Assembly: GCA_049644305.1 (NCBI GenBank)
Contig: JBARRQ010000125.1
Location: 1-33,284 of the forward strand
Reading direction: 5' to 3'
Length of the DNA: 33,284 nucleotides
From: AC-32 sp049644305
GTDB taxonomy: Bacteria > Actinomycetota > Thermoleophilia > Gaiellales > Gaiellaceae
Shown here: positions 7,777-14,101 of the stretch, piece by piece
How positions within the stretch are numbered: the stretch's first letter is position 1
Layout of the letters: the number at the start of each line of letters is the position of its first letter
The notes under the pieces: model-generated
What the model was told of the DNA's origin: nothing
Database searches by the model: none
The model's input: the letters and a program-made list of their open reading frames with translations, nothing else
Translations under genes and position numbers: made by a program

Positions 7777-8486
7777 CGTTCCGCCACAAAGACCGTCGCC
7801 TTCGTGCCTGAGCGGAACGGGCCCTGGAACTCGGGAATATCTCCGTGCACGAACTCTCCGAAGATCGTCGACTCGAGGTAGCGGTGCACCGACGGCGCGT
7901 CAGGGAAGACGAGCGCTGCGTCGATGTCGCGCCGCTCGACGCGGCGGAAACACCTTCGCAGCAGCGCTTCACCGTTCTCGCGCGAGAACGGGCGCTGCGG
8001 TCGACGGAAACCGACGAGGTCCCACGCCTCGGCCATGTGATCGGCTCCCACGGTGCTTGCGACCAGGCAACCGCCTGTCCCGAGCACACGAGCGAGCTCG
8101 CGTAGCGCGAGCTGCAGATCGGGCACGTGGTAGAGCATCCAGTTGGCAGTGGCACAGTCGAACTCGCCGTCGTCGAAGGGAAGCTCTTGGACGTCCGCCA
8201 CCCGCGCGTCCACTCCGCGTGCGCGGGCAAGCTCGACCATTCGGGGCGAGAGGTCGGTCGCAACGACCTCCGCATCGAGCTCCTCCGCGAGCCGCGCCGC
8301 AAACTGCCCCATCCCGCACCCAACTTCCAGCACTCGCTGCGGCTCGAACTCCACCACCGCCCTCACGGCGGCTTCGAACGCGTCCGGCCCTTCGTGGAAC
8401 CGGGCCCAGGCGTCCCGCCGGACGGCAAGTCCGGCCTCGGTCTCGTACTGACGCCGGACCAGCTCCGGATCGTTGAGGCGGATCAC
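7773..8486 (-). CDS. Class I SAM-dependent methyltransferase
   Basis: The 237-residue protein has a UbiE/Methyltransf_11-type Rossmann fold: motif I VLEVGCGMGQ (E54-G60), motif II VVATDLSPRMVELARARG, motif III VQELPFDDGEFDC and the post-motif ANWMLYHVPDLQLALRELARVL. The substrate is unknown. The GTG at 8484-8486 overlaps the TGA of the VOC gene (GTGA), and is preferred to an ATG 33 bp upstream that would overlap that gene further. It lies third in the deoB operon, between a VOC protein and the nucleoside phosphorylase, so a small-molecule target linked to nucleoside or sugar salvage is possible; that is inference. Confidence 0.85.
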   Translation of the reverse strand: MIRLNDPELVRRQYETEAGLAVRRDAWARFHEGPDAFEAAVRAVVEFEPQRVLEVGCGMGQFAARLAEELDAEVVATDLSPRMVELARARGVDARVADVQELPFDDGEFDCATANWMLYHVPDLQLALRELARVLGTGGCLVASTVGADHMAEAWDLVGFRRPQRPFSRENGEALLRRCFRRVERRDIDAALVFPDAPSVHRYLESTIFGEFVHGDIPEFQGPFRSGTKATVFVAER

Positions 8487-8818
8487 TTCGGCTGGAAGAG
8501 CTCGATCGGGTTCCCCCACGGATCGTCGATAAGCGCCCAGCTGCCGGCCGGCCCGTCGACACGTTCGCCGCGACGATCCAGCCCCGCCGCTGCCTCCTCG
8601 AGGTCCGGCACCTGCAGCACGAGCCTGTTCCAGCCGCCGGGAGCAGCACCCGGCTGGTCCCGGCCCGAGCTTCCCGGCCCGCTCAACCAGACCTCGAGAT
8701 CGCCACGGTGGACGATTGTGACGGGACCGAAGCCCCTGCCCCCGCGAAAGCCGAGCCTATCTGTGTAGAAGCGAATGGCCGTCTCGAGATCGTCGACGAG
8801 GTAGCGCACTGTCGCCAT
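8483..8818 (-). CDS. VOC (glyoxalase/bleomycin-resistance) family protein
   Basis: The 111-residue single VOC module starts MATVRYLVDDLETAIRFYTD and ends with LIDDPWGNPIELFQP, in which the Glu is in the usual metal-ligand position. VTIVHRGDLEVWLSGP forms a central strand pair. Such proteins usually work as dimers; some are glyoxalases, others bind or sequester small toxins. The ATG at 8816-8818 shares one base with the TGA of deoB (TGATG), and this start matches the domain edge better than the upstream start in the same frame. No specific function can be assigned. Confidence 0.8.
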   Translation of the reverse strand: MATVRYLVDDLETAIRFYTDRLGFRGGRGFGPVTIVHRGDLEVWLSGPGSSGRDQPGAAPGGWNRLVLQVPDLEEAAAGLDRRGERVDGPAGSWALIDDPWGNPIELFQPK

Positions 8819-9987
8819 CAGAAAGGCTCGACGATCGGTTGGCCGGGCAGCCCCTTGGCCGACCTCTTCCCGCCGAGCCACGCGTTTACGGTCGCGCCGA
8901 CATCCGCGAACTCGCCTTCGTGGAGCTGGCCGGCGGCGTTGCGCCCCTCGACGTACGCGAGCAGGAGCGCGTGCTCGCGTGAGTGATCGGTCGAGGGCGT
9001 CGTCGGGTCGCAGCCATGATCGGAAGTGATGATCAACAGATCCTGAGCGCGCAAGGCGTCGAGGAGATCGGGCAGCCGCCGGTCGAAATCCTGCAGGCAG
9101 CGATGGAAGTTGACCGGGTCATTCCGGTGCCCCCACAGCATGTCCGTCTCGACGAGATTCGTAAAGACAAGCCCATCATCAAGCTCGCGAAGAAGAGTCT
9201 CGGTCTGCTGAATCCCTTCGACATTCGACCTGGTTGTGCGGGACTCGTCGATGTCGCAACCGGCAAAGATGTCGCTGATCTTGCCGACGCCGTGCACCTG
9301 TTTCCCGGCCTCCCGGACAAGCGTGAGGTAGTTCGGCCTCCTCGGCTCGAGGGAGAAGTCATGTCGGTTCGGCGTTCGCTCGTAGTTGCCCGGCTCGCCG
9401 ATGAACGGCCGCGCGATCACACGGCCGACAGCGTGCTTCCCCGTCAGGATCTCCCGCGCGATCCGGCAACCCGCGTAGAGCTCCTCGAGCGGGATCGTCT
9501 CCTCATGTGCAGCGACCTGGAAGACCGAGTCGGCCGACGTGTAGACGATCCACTTACCCGTCCGCTGGTGCTCCTCGCCGAGCTCCTGGATGATCTCTGT
9601 GCCCGAAGCAGCCTTGTTGCCGAGAACTCCGCGTCCCGTCCGGTGCATGAACGGGTCGATGACGTCGTGCGGAAAGCCCTGTGGGTAGGTCGGAAAAGGG
9701 GTCGGGGTGACGACACCCATCAGCTCCCAGTGTCCAGCCGTCGTGTCCTTGCCCTTCGACCGTTCGACAAGCCGCCCCGCAACAGCGGGCGCTCCGGGTT
9801 GCGGCGGGCACCCCTCGAGCGGTTCGACGTTGCCCAGACCGAGTGCTTCCAGATTCGGAAGATCGAGCCCGCCGACCGCGCGCGCGACGTTGCCCAGCGT
9901 GTCCGACCCTTCATCGCCGTATGCGGACGCATCCGGCAGCGCTCCCGCGCCGACGGCGTCCAGCACGATCACGCAGGCGCGGGGCAC
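8818..9987 (-). CDS. deoB: Phosphopentomutase
   Basis: DeoB interconverts (deoxy)ribose 1-phosphate and 5-phosphate. It belongs to the alkaline-phosphatase-like superfamily and binds two Mn ions. The N-terminal VIVLDAVGAG carries the first metal Asp (D10). GKDTTAGHWELMG contains the active-site Thr region, in which the more common DTTTGHWE has Ala for the third Thr. The C-terminal ITSDHGCDPTTPSTDHSREH holds the remaining Asp and His ligands. At 389 residues it is normal. The GTG start is 6 bases after TAGAAT, so this gene heads a leaderless operon with the VOC protein, methyltransferase and nucleoside phosphorylase, joined by 1-4 bp overlaps. Confidence 0.95.
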   Translation of the reverse strand: MPRACVIVLDAVGAGALPDASAYGDEGSDTLGNVARAVGGLDLPNLEALGLGNVEPLEGCPPQPGAPAVAGRLVERSKGKDTTAGHWELMGVVTPTPFPTYPQGFPHDVIDPFMHRTGRGVLGNKAASGTEIIQELGEEHQRTGKWIVYTSADSVFQVAAHEETIPLEELYAGCRIAREILTGKHAVGRVIARPFIGEPGNYERTPNRHDFSLEPRRPNYLTLVREAGKQVHGVGKISDIFAGCDIDESRTTRSNVEGIQQTETLLRELDDGLVFTNLVETDMLWGHRNDPVNFHRCLQDFDRRLPDLLDALRAQDLLIITSDHGCDPTTPSTDHSREHALLLAYVEGRNAAGQLHEGEFADVGATVNAWLGGKRSAKGLPGQPIVEPF

Positions 9988-9992
9988 GCAGC

Positions 9993-9998
9993 TATTCT
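9993..9998 (+). promoter_or_regulatory. -10 box TATTCT for the small membrane protein gene
   Basis: TATTCT ends 9 bases before the GTG at 10008. It overlaps, on the other strand, the TAGAAT box of deoB, so one short AT-rich patch may serve both directions. Confidence 0.4.
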
Positions 9999-9999
9999 A
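9994..9999 (-). promoter_or_regulatory. Leaderless -10 box for the deoB operon (TAGAAT)
   Basis: TAGAAT lies 6 bases before the deoB GTG and is the closest to a consensus -10 in the window. No -35 consensus was seen. Confidence 0.65.
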
Positions 10000-10007
10000 G
10001 GTCGGTC

Positions 10008-10136
10008 GTGAACGCCGTCCTCGGGCTGCTCGGCCTCGTCGTCTTCGCCGCGTGCATCATCGCGTTCGCGGCTGCGATCACGTGGCTCGTCGTCAGGCTG
10101 AGCCCTCGGCCACGTAGCGCCGCCAAGCAACCCTAG
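10008..10136 (+). CDS. Tiny single-pass membrane protein
   Basis: The 42-residue product (GTG start) is almost entirely one hydrophobic helix (NAVLGLLGLVVFAACIIAFA and AAITWLVVRL) with a short basic tail. It is not a shadow of another gene, since it fills the gap between divergent deoB and convergent ald. A TATTCT box lies 9 bases before the GTG, and its stop overlaps the ald stop by 4 bp tail to tail. Its function is unknown; an N-terminal anchor of a toxin-like or membrane-stress peptide cannot be excluded. Confidence 0.5.
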   Translation: MNAVLGLLGLVVFAACIIAFAAAITWLVVRLSPRPRSAAKQP

Positions 10137-11257
10137 ACCGGCGACAGCGGAAGCACGTCCTCGAGCGGGTGGAAGTCGAGGTTGTGCGCTTCGGCAACTG
10201 CTTCATACGTGACCTTTCCGTCGAGCACGTTCACGCCGCGCGCGAGCGCGGCGTCGCGAAGGACAGCCCCCACCAGTCCGTACTCGGCAACCTCCTCGAC
10301 GTAGGGCAGAGTCACGTTCGTCAGCGCCTTCGTCGACGTGATCGGGACCGCTCCAGGCATGTTCGCCACGCAGTAATGCGTGACGCCCTCGACCACGTAG
10401 ACCGGCTCGCTGTGTGTCGTCGGGCGCGAGGTCTCGGCGCAGCCCCCCTGGTCGATCGCGACATCGCAGAGGACAGCGCCGTCCTTCATCGCGACGACCA
10501 TCTCGCGCGTGATCAACTTCGGCGCGATGGCTCCCGGAATCAACACGGCGCCGATGACGACGTCCGCTTCGACGATCGACTCCTCGATCTGGAGGCTCGA
10601 CGACATGACGAGGCTGACCCGGCCCGAGAGGATCTCGTCAAGGTGGCGCATCCGGTCGATCGAGCGCTCGAGGATCGTTACGTTCGCTCCGAGCCCGAGC
10701 GCGATAACGGCCGCGTTGTAACCAACGATCCCGCCTCCGATCACGAGAACACGGCCGGGCGCGACGCCCGGTACCCCGCCGAGCAGCAGTCCGCGCCCGC
10801 CCAGCGGCTTCTCCAGAAAATAGGCACCGGCCTGGGCGGCGAGCCGGCCCGCGATCTCGCTCATCGGCGCGAGCAACGGCAAGGCGCGGTTGTCGGTCTC
10901 GACGGTCTCGTACGCGACGCACGCCGCCCCGCTCTCGACGAGCGCGCGCGTCAGATCCTCGCTGGCGGCGAGGTGGAGGTACGTGAATAGCACGAGCCCC
11001 TCGCGGAGAAGCGGATATTCCGAGGGCAACGGTTCCTTGACCTTTAGAAGCAGATCTGACTCGGCCCACACGTCATCGGCCAGGCCGATCGTCGCGCCGA
11101 CGGCTTGGTACGCCTCATTCGAGAAGGCGCTGCCCTCACCCGCACCACTCTCGACCAGCACGTCGTGGCCGCGCTGAACGAGCTCCCTGGCCCCCGCCGG
11201 GGTAATGGCGACTCGGTACTCGTCCGCCTTGATCTCCTTGACGACGCCGACCTTCAT
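10133..11257 (-). CDS. ald: Alanine dehydrogenase
   Basis: NAD-dependent L-alanine dehydrogenase, which interconverts alanine and pyruvate plus ammonia. The 374-residue protein is full length and carries the key residues: K74 in LLKVKEP, H95 in FTYLHLAAS, the NAD-binding loop GGGIVGYNA (174-182) and D269 in CDVAIDQGG. VTHYCVANMPGAVPITSTKA is the typical interdomain hinge. The ATG is preceded by TAGGGT 9 bases upstream, so it probably has its own leaderless promoter. It ends tail to tail with the tiny membrane-protein gene. The upstream intergenic region holds copy A of a 22-bp repeat. Confidence 0.96.
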   Translation of the reverse strand: MKVGVVKEIKADEYRVAITPAGARELVQRGHDVLVESGAGEGSAFSNEAYQAVGATIGLADDVWAESDLLLKVKEPLPSEYPLLREGLVLFTYLHLAASEDLTRALVESGAACVAYETVETDNRALPLLAPMSEIAGRLAAQAGAYFLEKPLGGRGLLLGGVPGVAPGRVLVIGGGIVGYNAAVIALGLGANVTILERSIDRMRHLDEILSGRVSLVMSSSLQIEESIVEADVVIGAVLIPGAIAPKLITREMVVAMKDGAVLCDVAIDQGGCAETSRPTTHSEPVYVVEGVTHYCVANMPGAVPITSTKALTNVTLPYVEEVAEYGLVGAVLRDAALARGVNVLDGKVTYEAVAEAHNLDFHPLEDVLPLSPV

Positions 11258-11266
11258 GGGCGAGAA

Positions 11267-11272
11267 ACCCTA
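11267..11272 (-). promoter_or_regulatory. Leaderless -10 box for ald (TAGGGT)
   Basis: TAGGGT ends 9 bases before the ald ATG, consistent with a very short or absent leader. Confidence 0.45.
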
Positions 11273-11362
11273 GCTTGTCCCGTGGCGTCCGCAGCCCCCG
11301 GTCTGGCCCCGGTGTTGCACATTCGTCACGGTCCCGTGCCCCATCCGTACGCCTTTCCCAAG

Positions 11363-11384
11363 TACGATCGCCTCGGGGAGGAGG
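11363..11384 (+). repeat. Intergenic repeat copy A (22 bp, promoter-like)
   Basis: The 22 bases from TACGAT to AGGAGG are identical to 16515-16536. The similarity extends about 30 bp upstream: both copies have CCCAT, 18 bases, then TACGAT, with TTTCC inside the spacer. TACGAT fits the TANNNT -10 pattern, and the following CCTC-GGG-GAGG can form a small hairpin. Here it lies in the 175-bp gap between divergent ald and the lone methyltransferase. No start codon sits at a useful distance from AGGAGG, so it is not simply a ribosome binding site. Confidence 0.6.
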
Positions 11385-11432
11385 CTGGGCGAACCGTACT
11401 AAGGGACCATTCGCGCGAAGCGTTCCGGTGAC

Positions 11433-12125
11433 TTGAGCAGAGGCCGGTGGCAGCAGCAGGAAGACGAGCTCGCCAGGGCGCTGGAGCGTCGAGAGATCGA
11501 CGATGCCCAGTGGTTCGCCGGGATGGCCTCGATCTTCGAGGCGGCGTACCTCCGAGGCGGAAACCCGAGAGCCCAATCGGGCTTCGGAGGTGATGAGGCA
11601 CGTTGGGAGACGGCACGGCGCCCAGTCGCAGATGCGATCGACAGCGACGGCACCTTTCTGGACATCGGTTCTGCGAACGGCCACCTTCTCGAGCGCATCG
11701 TCGCGTGGTCATCTCACCGTATCGAGCCGTTCGGCCTCGAACTGGTCCCCGCCCTGGCGGAGCTCGCCCGGCGGCGCCTGCCTCAGTGGGCGGATCGGTT
11801 CTTCGTGGGCAACGCCCTCACCTGGGAGCCGCCGCGACGATTCGACTTCGTCCGGACCGAGCTCGTGTACGTGCCGCCACAACGACGGCGCGTTTTTCTG
11901 GAGCGTCTACTCGGACGCATTGTCGAGCCCGGAGGCCGTCTGATCGTCTGCGGTTACGGCAGCCCGCGGAGCGGCCTCCGTGCGGACCCGGTCCGGGCCA
12001 TCGTCCGATCACACGGATTCGCGCCTGAGCTGGAGCGCGAAGTCGAGGCACCGGAAGGTGGCGGGCCGATCATCGAGCTGGCCGTCCTCAGAGCTCCGTC
12101 AGCTCGAGCGTCACGCGCCGGGTAG
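11433..12125 (+). CDS. SAM-dependent methyltransferase-like protein
   Basis: The 230-residue protein has motif I as FLDIGSANGHLLERIV (D77-G83), then FGLELVPALAELARRRLPQW for the ribose-binding acidic position, and PGGRLIVCGYG late in the fold. The short N-terminal helical stretch is rich in Glu and Arg. The substrate is unknown. The start is weak: TTG 11433 is the first in-frame option after a stop at 11400-11402, has no Shine-Dalgarno and no leaderless -10 box, so the true start may differ. It stands alone on the plus strand, 48 bp after repeat copy A, and runs tail to tail into the aldo/keto reductase pseudogene. Confidence 0.75.
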   Translation: MSRGRWQQQEDELARALERREIDDAQWFAGMASIFEAAYLRGGNPRAQSGFGGDEARWETARRPVADAIDSDGTFLDIGSANGHLLERIVAWSSHRIEPFGLELVPALAELARRRLPQWADRFFVGNALTWEPPRRFDFVRTELVYVPPQRRRVFLERLLGRIVEPGGRLIVCGYGSPRSGLRADPVRAIVRSHGFAPELEREVEAPEGGGPIIELAVLRAPSARASRAG

Positions 12126-12523
12126 ACATTCGACCAGCCGGCGCTCGTCCGGGCCAAACCACGGGGGCTCGCCGGCGACGGCGCTCGGGCTCGCCGGCGA
12201 CGGCGTTTGCGCGAGCGTGTGCCGGATCGCGCGTGGCCGGGATGACGACGTCCGCCCGCTCATCCGAAAGCGCCCACTTCAGCAGCGCCTGCGGCCAACT
12301 CGTGACGCCGAAGCCACGAAGCGCGGCGATGTCGTCTTCGCGCGGCTCCCTGCGCAGGAGCGAGCCCTCCTTGAGCGAGCGCATCACGATCACGGCGACG
12401 CCGAGCTCAGCTGCGAGCGGCAGGAGCCGTTCCTCGCACTCGCCTCACGCAAGATCGACGTCCCCGCCGAACGTGTTCCAGGTGCCGAGGCCGATAACGG
12501 GGCCGAGCCGCCGCTCCTCCCAT
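12111..12523 (-). pseudogene. Aldo/keto reductase pseudogene with a 22-bp duplication and internal deletion
   Basis: Only both ends of an aldo/keto reductase remain. At 12448-12519 the minus strand encodes EERRLGPVIGLGTWNTFGGD, the family N-terminus, but out of frame with the only ATG (12521-12523) by one base. After VDLA comes a TGA (12445-12447), and then directly the C-terminal part, CEERLLPLAAELGVAVIVMR, with RGFGVTSWPQALLKWALSD and VVIPATRDPAHARANAV. The central barrel strands with the catalytic Asp/Tyr/Lys/His are gone. A 22-base tandem duplication (12165-12205) then shifts the frame. With one copy removed it reads AVAGEPPWFGPDERRLVECL and stops at 12111, as intact relatives do. It lies downstream of the M20 peptidase and is surely non-functional. 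Confidence 0.85.
12165..12205. repeat. 22-bp tandem duplication inside the aldo/keto reductase pseudogene
   Basis: GGGCTCGCCGGCGACGGCG occurs at 12165-12183 and again at 12187-12205, with a period of 22 bases. Removing one unit restores the conserved C-terminal reading frame, so the duplication is a derived lesion. Confidence 0.9.
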
Positions 12524-12562
12524 CAGCCGGCGAGCCCATCGGCGTCGGCCCTCTCGAGGAGG

Positions 12563-13711
12563 CTACGCCGCATCGAGGTCGAGCTCGCCGGCGGACGCGA
12601 CCAGAGCAAGCGTGACCTCGACCATGGCCTCGAGATCCGAGACCGCGATCCGCTCGTCCGGCGTATGGATGTCGGTCATCCCGTTGGCGAGGTTCACGCA
12701 CTGAAGACCGCGCTCGTTGAAGACGTTCGCGTCGGCTCCGCCGCCGGACAGGACGTAGCTGGGCTTTTGCCCCGCTCGCTCCAGAGCGGTGCACGCCAGC
12801 CGAACGGGAAGCTCGTCACGCCGAAAGCGATAGCCGCGCGCGGAGGCCCCGACACGCGTCTCGAGCTCGCACTCGGTCACGCCGGCAGCGAAGGTGAAGG
12901 TCTCCAGCATCTCCTCGACGACGTCGGCCAGCTTGCGCTCGTCGTGACTGCGCGCCTCGGCCGCAAGCCAGCAGTGCTCGGGCACGACGTTGCGGGCCGT
13001 TCCCCCCTCGATCTGGCCGACGTTCGCCGTCGTCTCTTCGTCGAGGCGTCCGAGCCGTAAATCGGCGATCGCCCTCGCGGCGGCGGCGATCGCCGAACGC
13101 CCCTCCTCGGGGTACATGCCGGCGTGTGCGGCACGCCCGCGGAAGTGGACGTCGAGCTTGCGCTGGTGCGGTGCACCCAGGATCACCTCGCCGATGGGCC
13201 CCGCGTGGTCGTAGACGTACCCGATCTTGGCTTCGAGCCGTTTCTCGTCGAATGCCGCCGCGCCGACCAGCCCGACCTCCTCCTTCGGCGTGAAGAGGAG
13301 CTCGACCCCCGCGTGCGGCCTCTCGTCGTCCAGTAGTCGCGCCGCCGCCTCCAGCATGACCGCAACCGCCGCCTTGTTGTCGGCGCCGAGAATCGTGCCT
13401 GCCTTATTGCGCACGACCTCCTGCTCGTCGACAACCGGCTCGATCGGGCCCTCGGGCGGAACCGTGTCGAGGTGTGCGCAGAGAAAGAGCGGCGTGCCTG
13501 CCCCGCTGCGCCGGCCGATGCGACAGAGCACGTTGCCCATCGATGAGCCGATTCGTGCGCCGGCGTCGTCTTCGTCGGCCTCGAGGCCGATCGTCCGGAT
13601 GTAATCCAGCACGCGGTCCGCCACCGCCCGCTCGTCGCCCGACGGGCTCCGGATCGCCGCGAGCTCGAGGAACAGAGAGAGCACGTCAGGAGCCCATGGT
13701 GGGCGTCGCAC
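12563..13711 (-). CDS. M20 family metallopeptidase (PepT/YqjE-like)
   Basis: A 382-residue dizinc exopeptidase of the tripeptidase-T-like group. Metal-binding and catalytic positions are visible: FLCAHLDTVPPEG (first His and catalytic Asp), ILGADNKAAVAVM (bridging Asp), FTPKEEVGLVGAAAFD (catalytic Glu-Glu), YVYDHAGPIGEV (Asp ligand) and NGMTDIHTPDERI (last His). The dimerisation lobe, VHFRGRAAHAGMYPEEGRSA, lies between. It should remove N-terminal residues from small peptides in the cytoplasm. The GTG start is 6 bases after TAAGAT. It is divergent from the PAS gene, 36 bp away, and its downstream neighbour is a pseudogene. Confidence 0.93.
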   Translation of the reverse strand: MRRPPWAPDVLSLFLELAAIRSPSGDERAVADRVLDYIRTIGLEADEDDAGARIGSSMGNVLCRIGRRSGAGTPLFLCAHLDTVPPEGPIEPVVDEQEVVRNKAGTILGADNKAAVAVMLEAAARLLDDERPHAGVELLFTPKEEVGLVGAAAFDEKRLEAKIGYVYDHAGPIGEVILGAPHQRKLDVHFRGRAAHAGMYPEEGRSAIAAAARAIADLRLGRLDEETTANVGQIEGGTARNVVPEHCWLAAEARSHDERKLADVVEEMLETFTFAAGVTECELETRVGASARGYRFRRDELPVRLACTALERAGQKPSYVLSGGGADANVFNERGLQCVNLANGMTDIHTPDERIAVSDLEAMVEVTLALVASAGELDLDAA

Positions 13712-13717
13712 TAGGCG

Positions 13718-13723
13718 ATCTTA
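13718..13723 (-). promoter_or_regulatory. Leaderless -10 box for the M20 peptidase (TAAGAT)
   Basis: TAAGAT ends 6 bases before the GTG start. It shares the 36-bp divergent gap with the PAS gene's box, so the two promoters overlap back to back. Confidence 0.6.
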
Positions 13724-13734
13724 GACTTGGGCGT

Positions 13735-13740
13735 TAGATT
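13735..13740 (+). promoter_or_regulatory. Leaderless -10 box for the PAS gene (TAGATT)
   Basis: TAGATT ends 7 bases before the ATG at 13748. It supports that ATG over the TTG at 13727 in the same frame. Confidence 0.6.
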
Positions 13741-13747
13741 CCTCGAT

Positions 13748-14101
13748 ATGAGCGTCTCCGAGCCGTTGATCCAGAGCGTCCTGCTTGGTGACGCGGTCGA
13801 GCGCGCGCCGGTCGCAGTGCTCGTCGCAGACGAGGAGCTGCGCTATGTGGCCGCAAACGAGTACGCCTGCGCGCTACTCGGCTACTCGCGCGAGGAGCTC
13901 CTCAGGATGCGCACTCCGGAGGTCTCTGGCGCCGGGTGGGCGCCGGACGAGATCGAGAAAATGGACGCGGGCGGCGAGCTCGACGGCGTCACTCGCGTGA
14001 CGCGGAAGGACGGCAGCGAAGTGACGCTCCACTACCGGGCGAGCGAGACCGATATCGCCGGGCTGCCGTACTACGTCTCGGTCAGCTGGCCCGAGCCGTA
14101 A
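13748..14101 (+). CDS. Stand-alone PAS domain protein
   Basis: The 117-residue protein is a single PAS fold: ERAPVAVLVADEELRYVAAN and EYACALLGYSREELLRM are the classic N-cap and helices, followed by RVTRKDGSEVTLHYRASETD and the last strand YYVSVSWPEP. There is no kinase, cyclase or GGDEF output domain, so it probably senses a ligand or redox state and acts through a partner. ATG 13748 was chosen because TAGATT lies 7 bases before it. It is divergent from the peptidase and overlaps the pyrG 3' end by 20 bp tail to tail. Confidence 0.85.
   Translation: MSVSEPLIQSVLLGDAVERAPVAVLVADEELRYVAANEYACALLGYSREELLRMRTPEVSGAGWAPDEIEKMDAGGELDGVTRVTRKDGSEVTLHYRASETDIAGLPYYVSVSWPEP

Noticed and set aside
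11379..11384. AGGAGG in repeat copy A as a ribosome binding site
   Set aside because: No ATG, GTG or TTG lies 4-12 bases downstream in either copy, so the AGGAGG is part of the repeat, not a simple Shine-Dalgarno.
12390..12794. 134-codon minus-strand open frame overlapping the M20 peptidase end
   Set aside because: Its upper part is a shifted reading of the peptidase gene and its lower part an off-frame reading of the aldo/keto reductase pseudogene.
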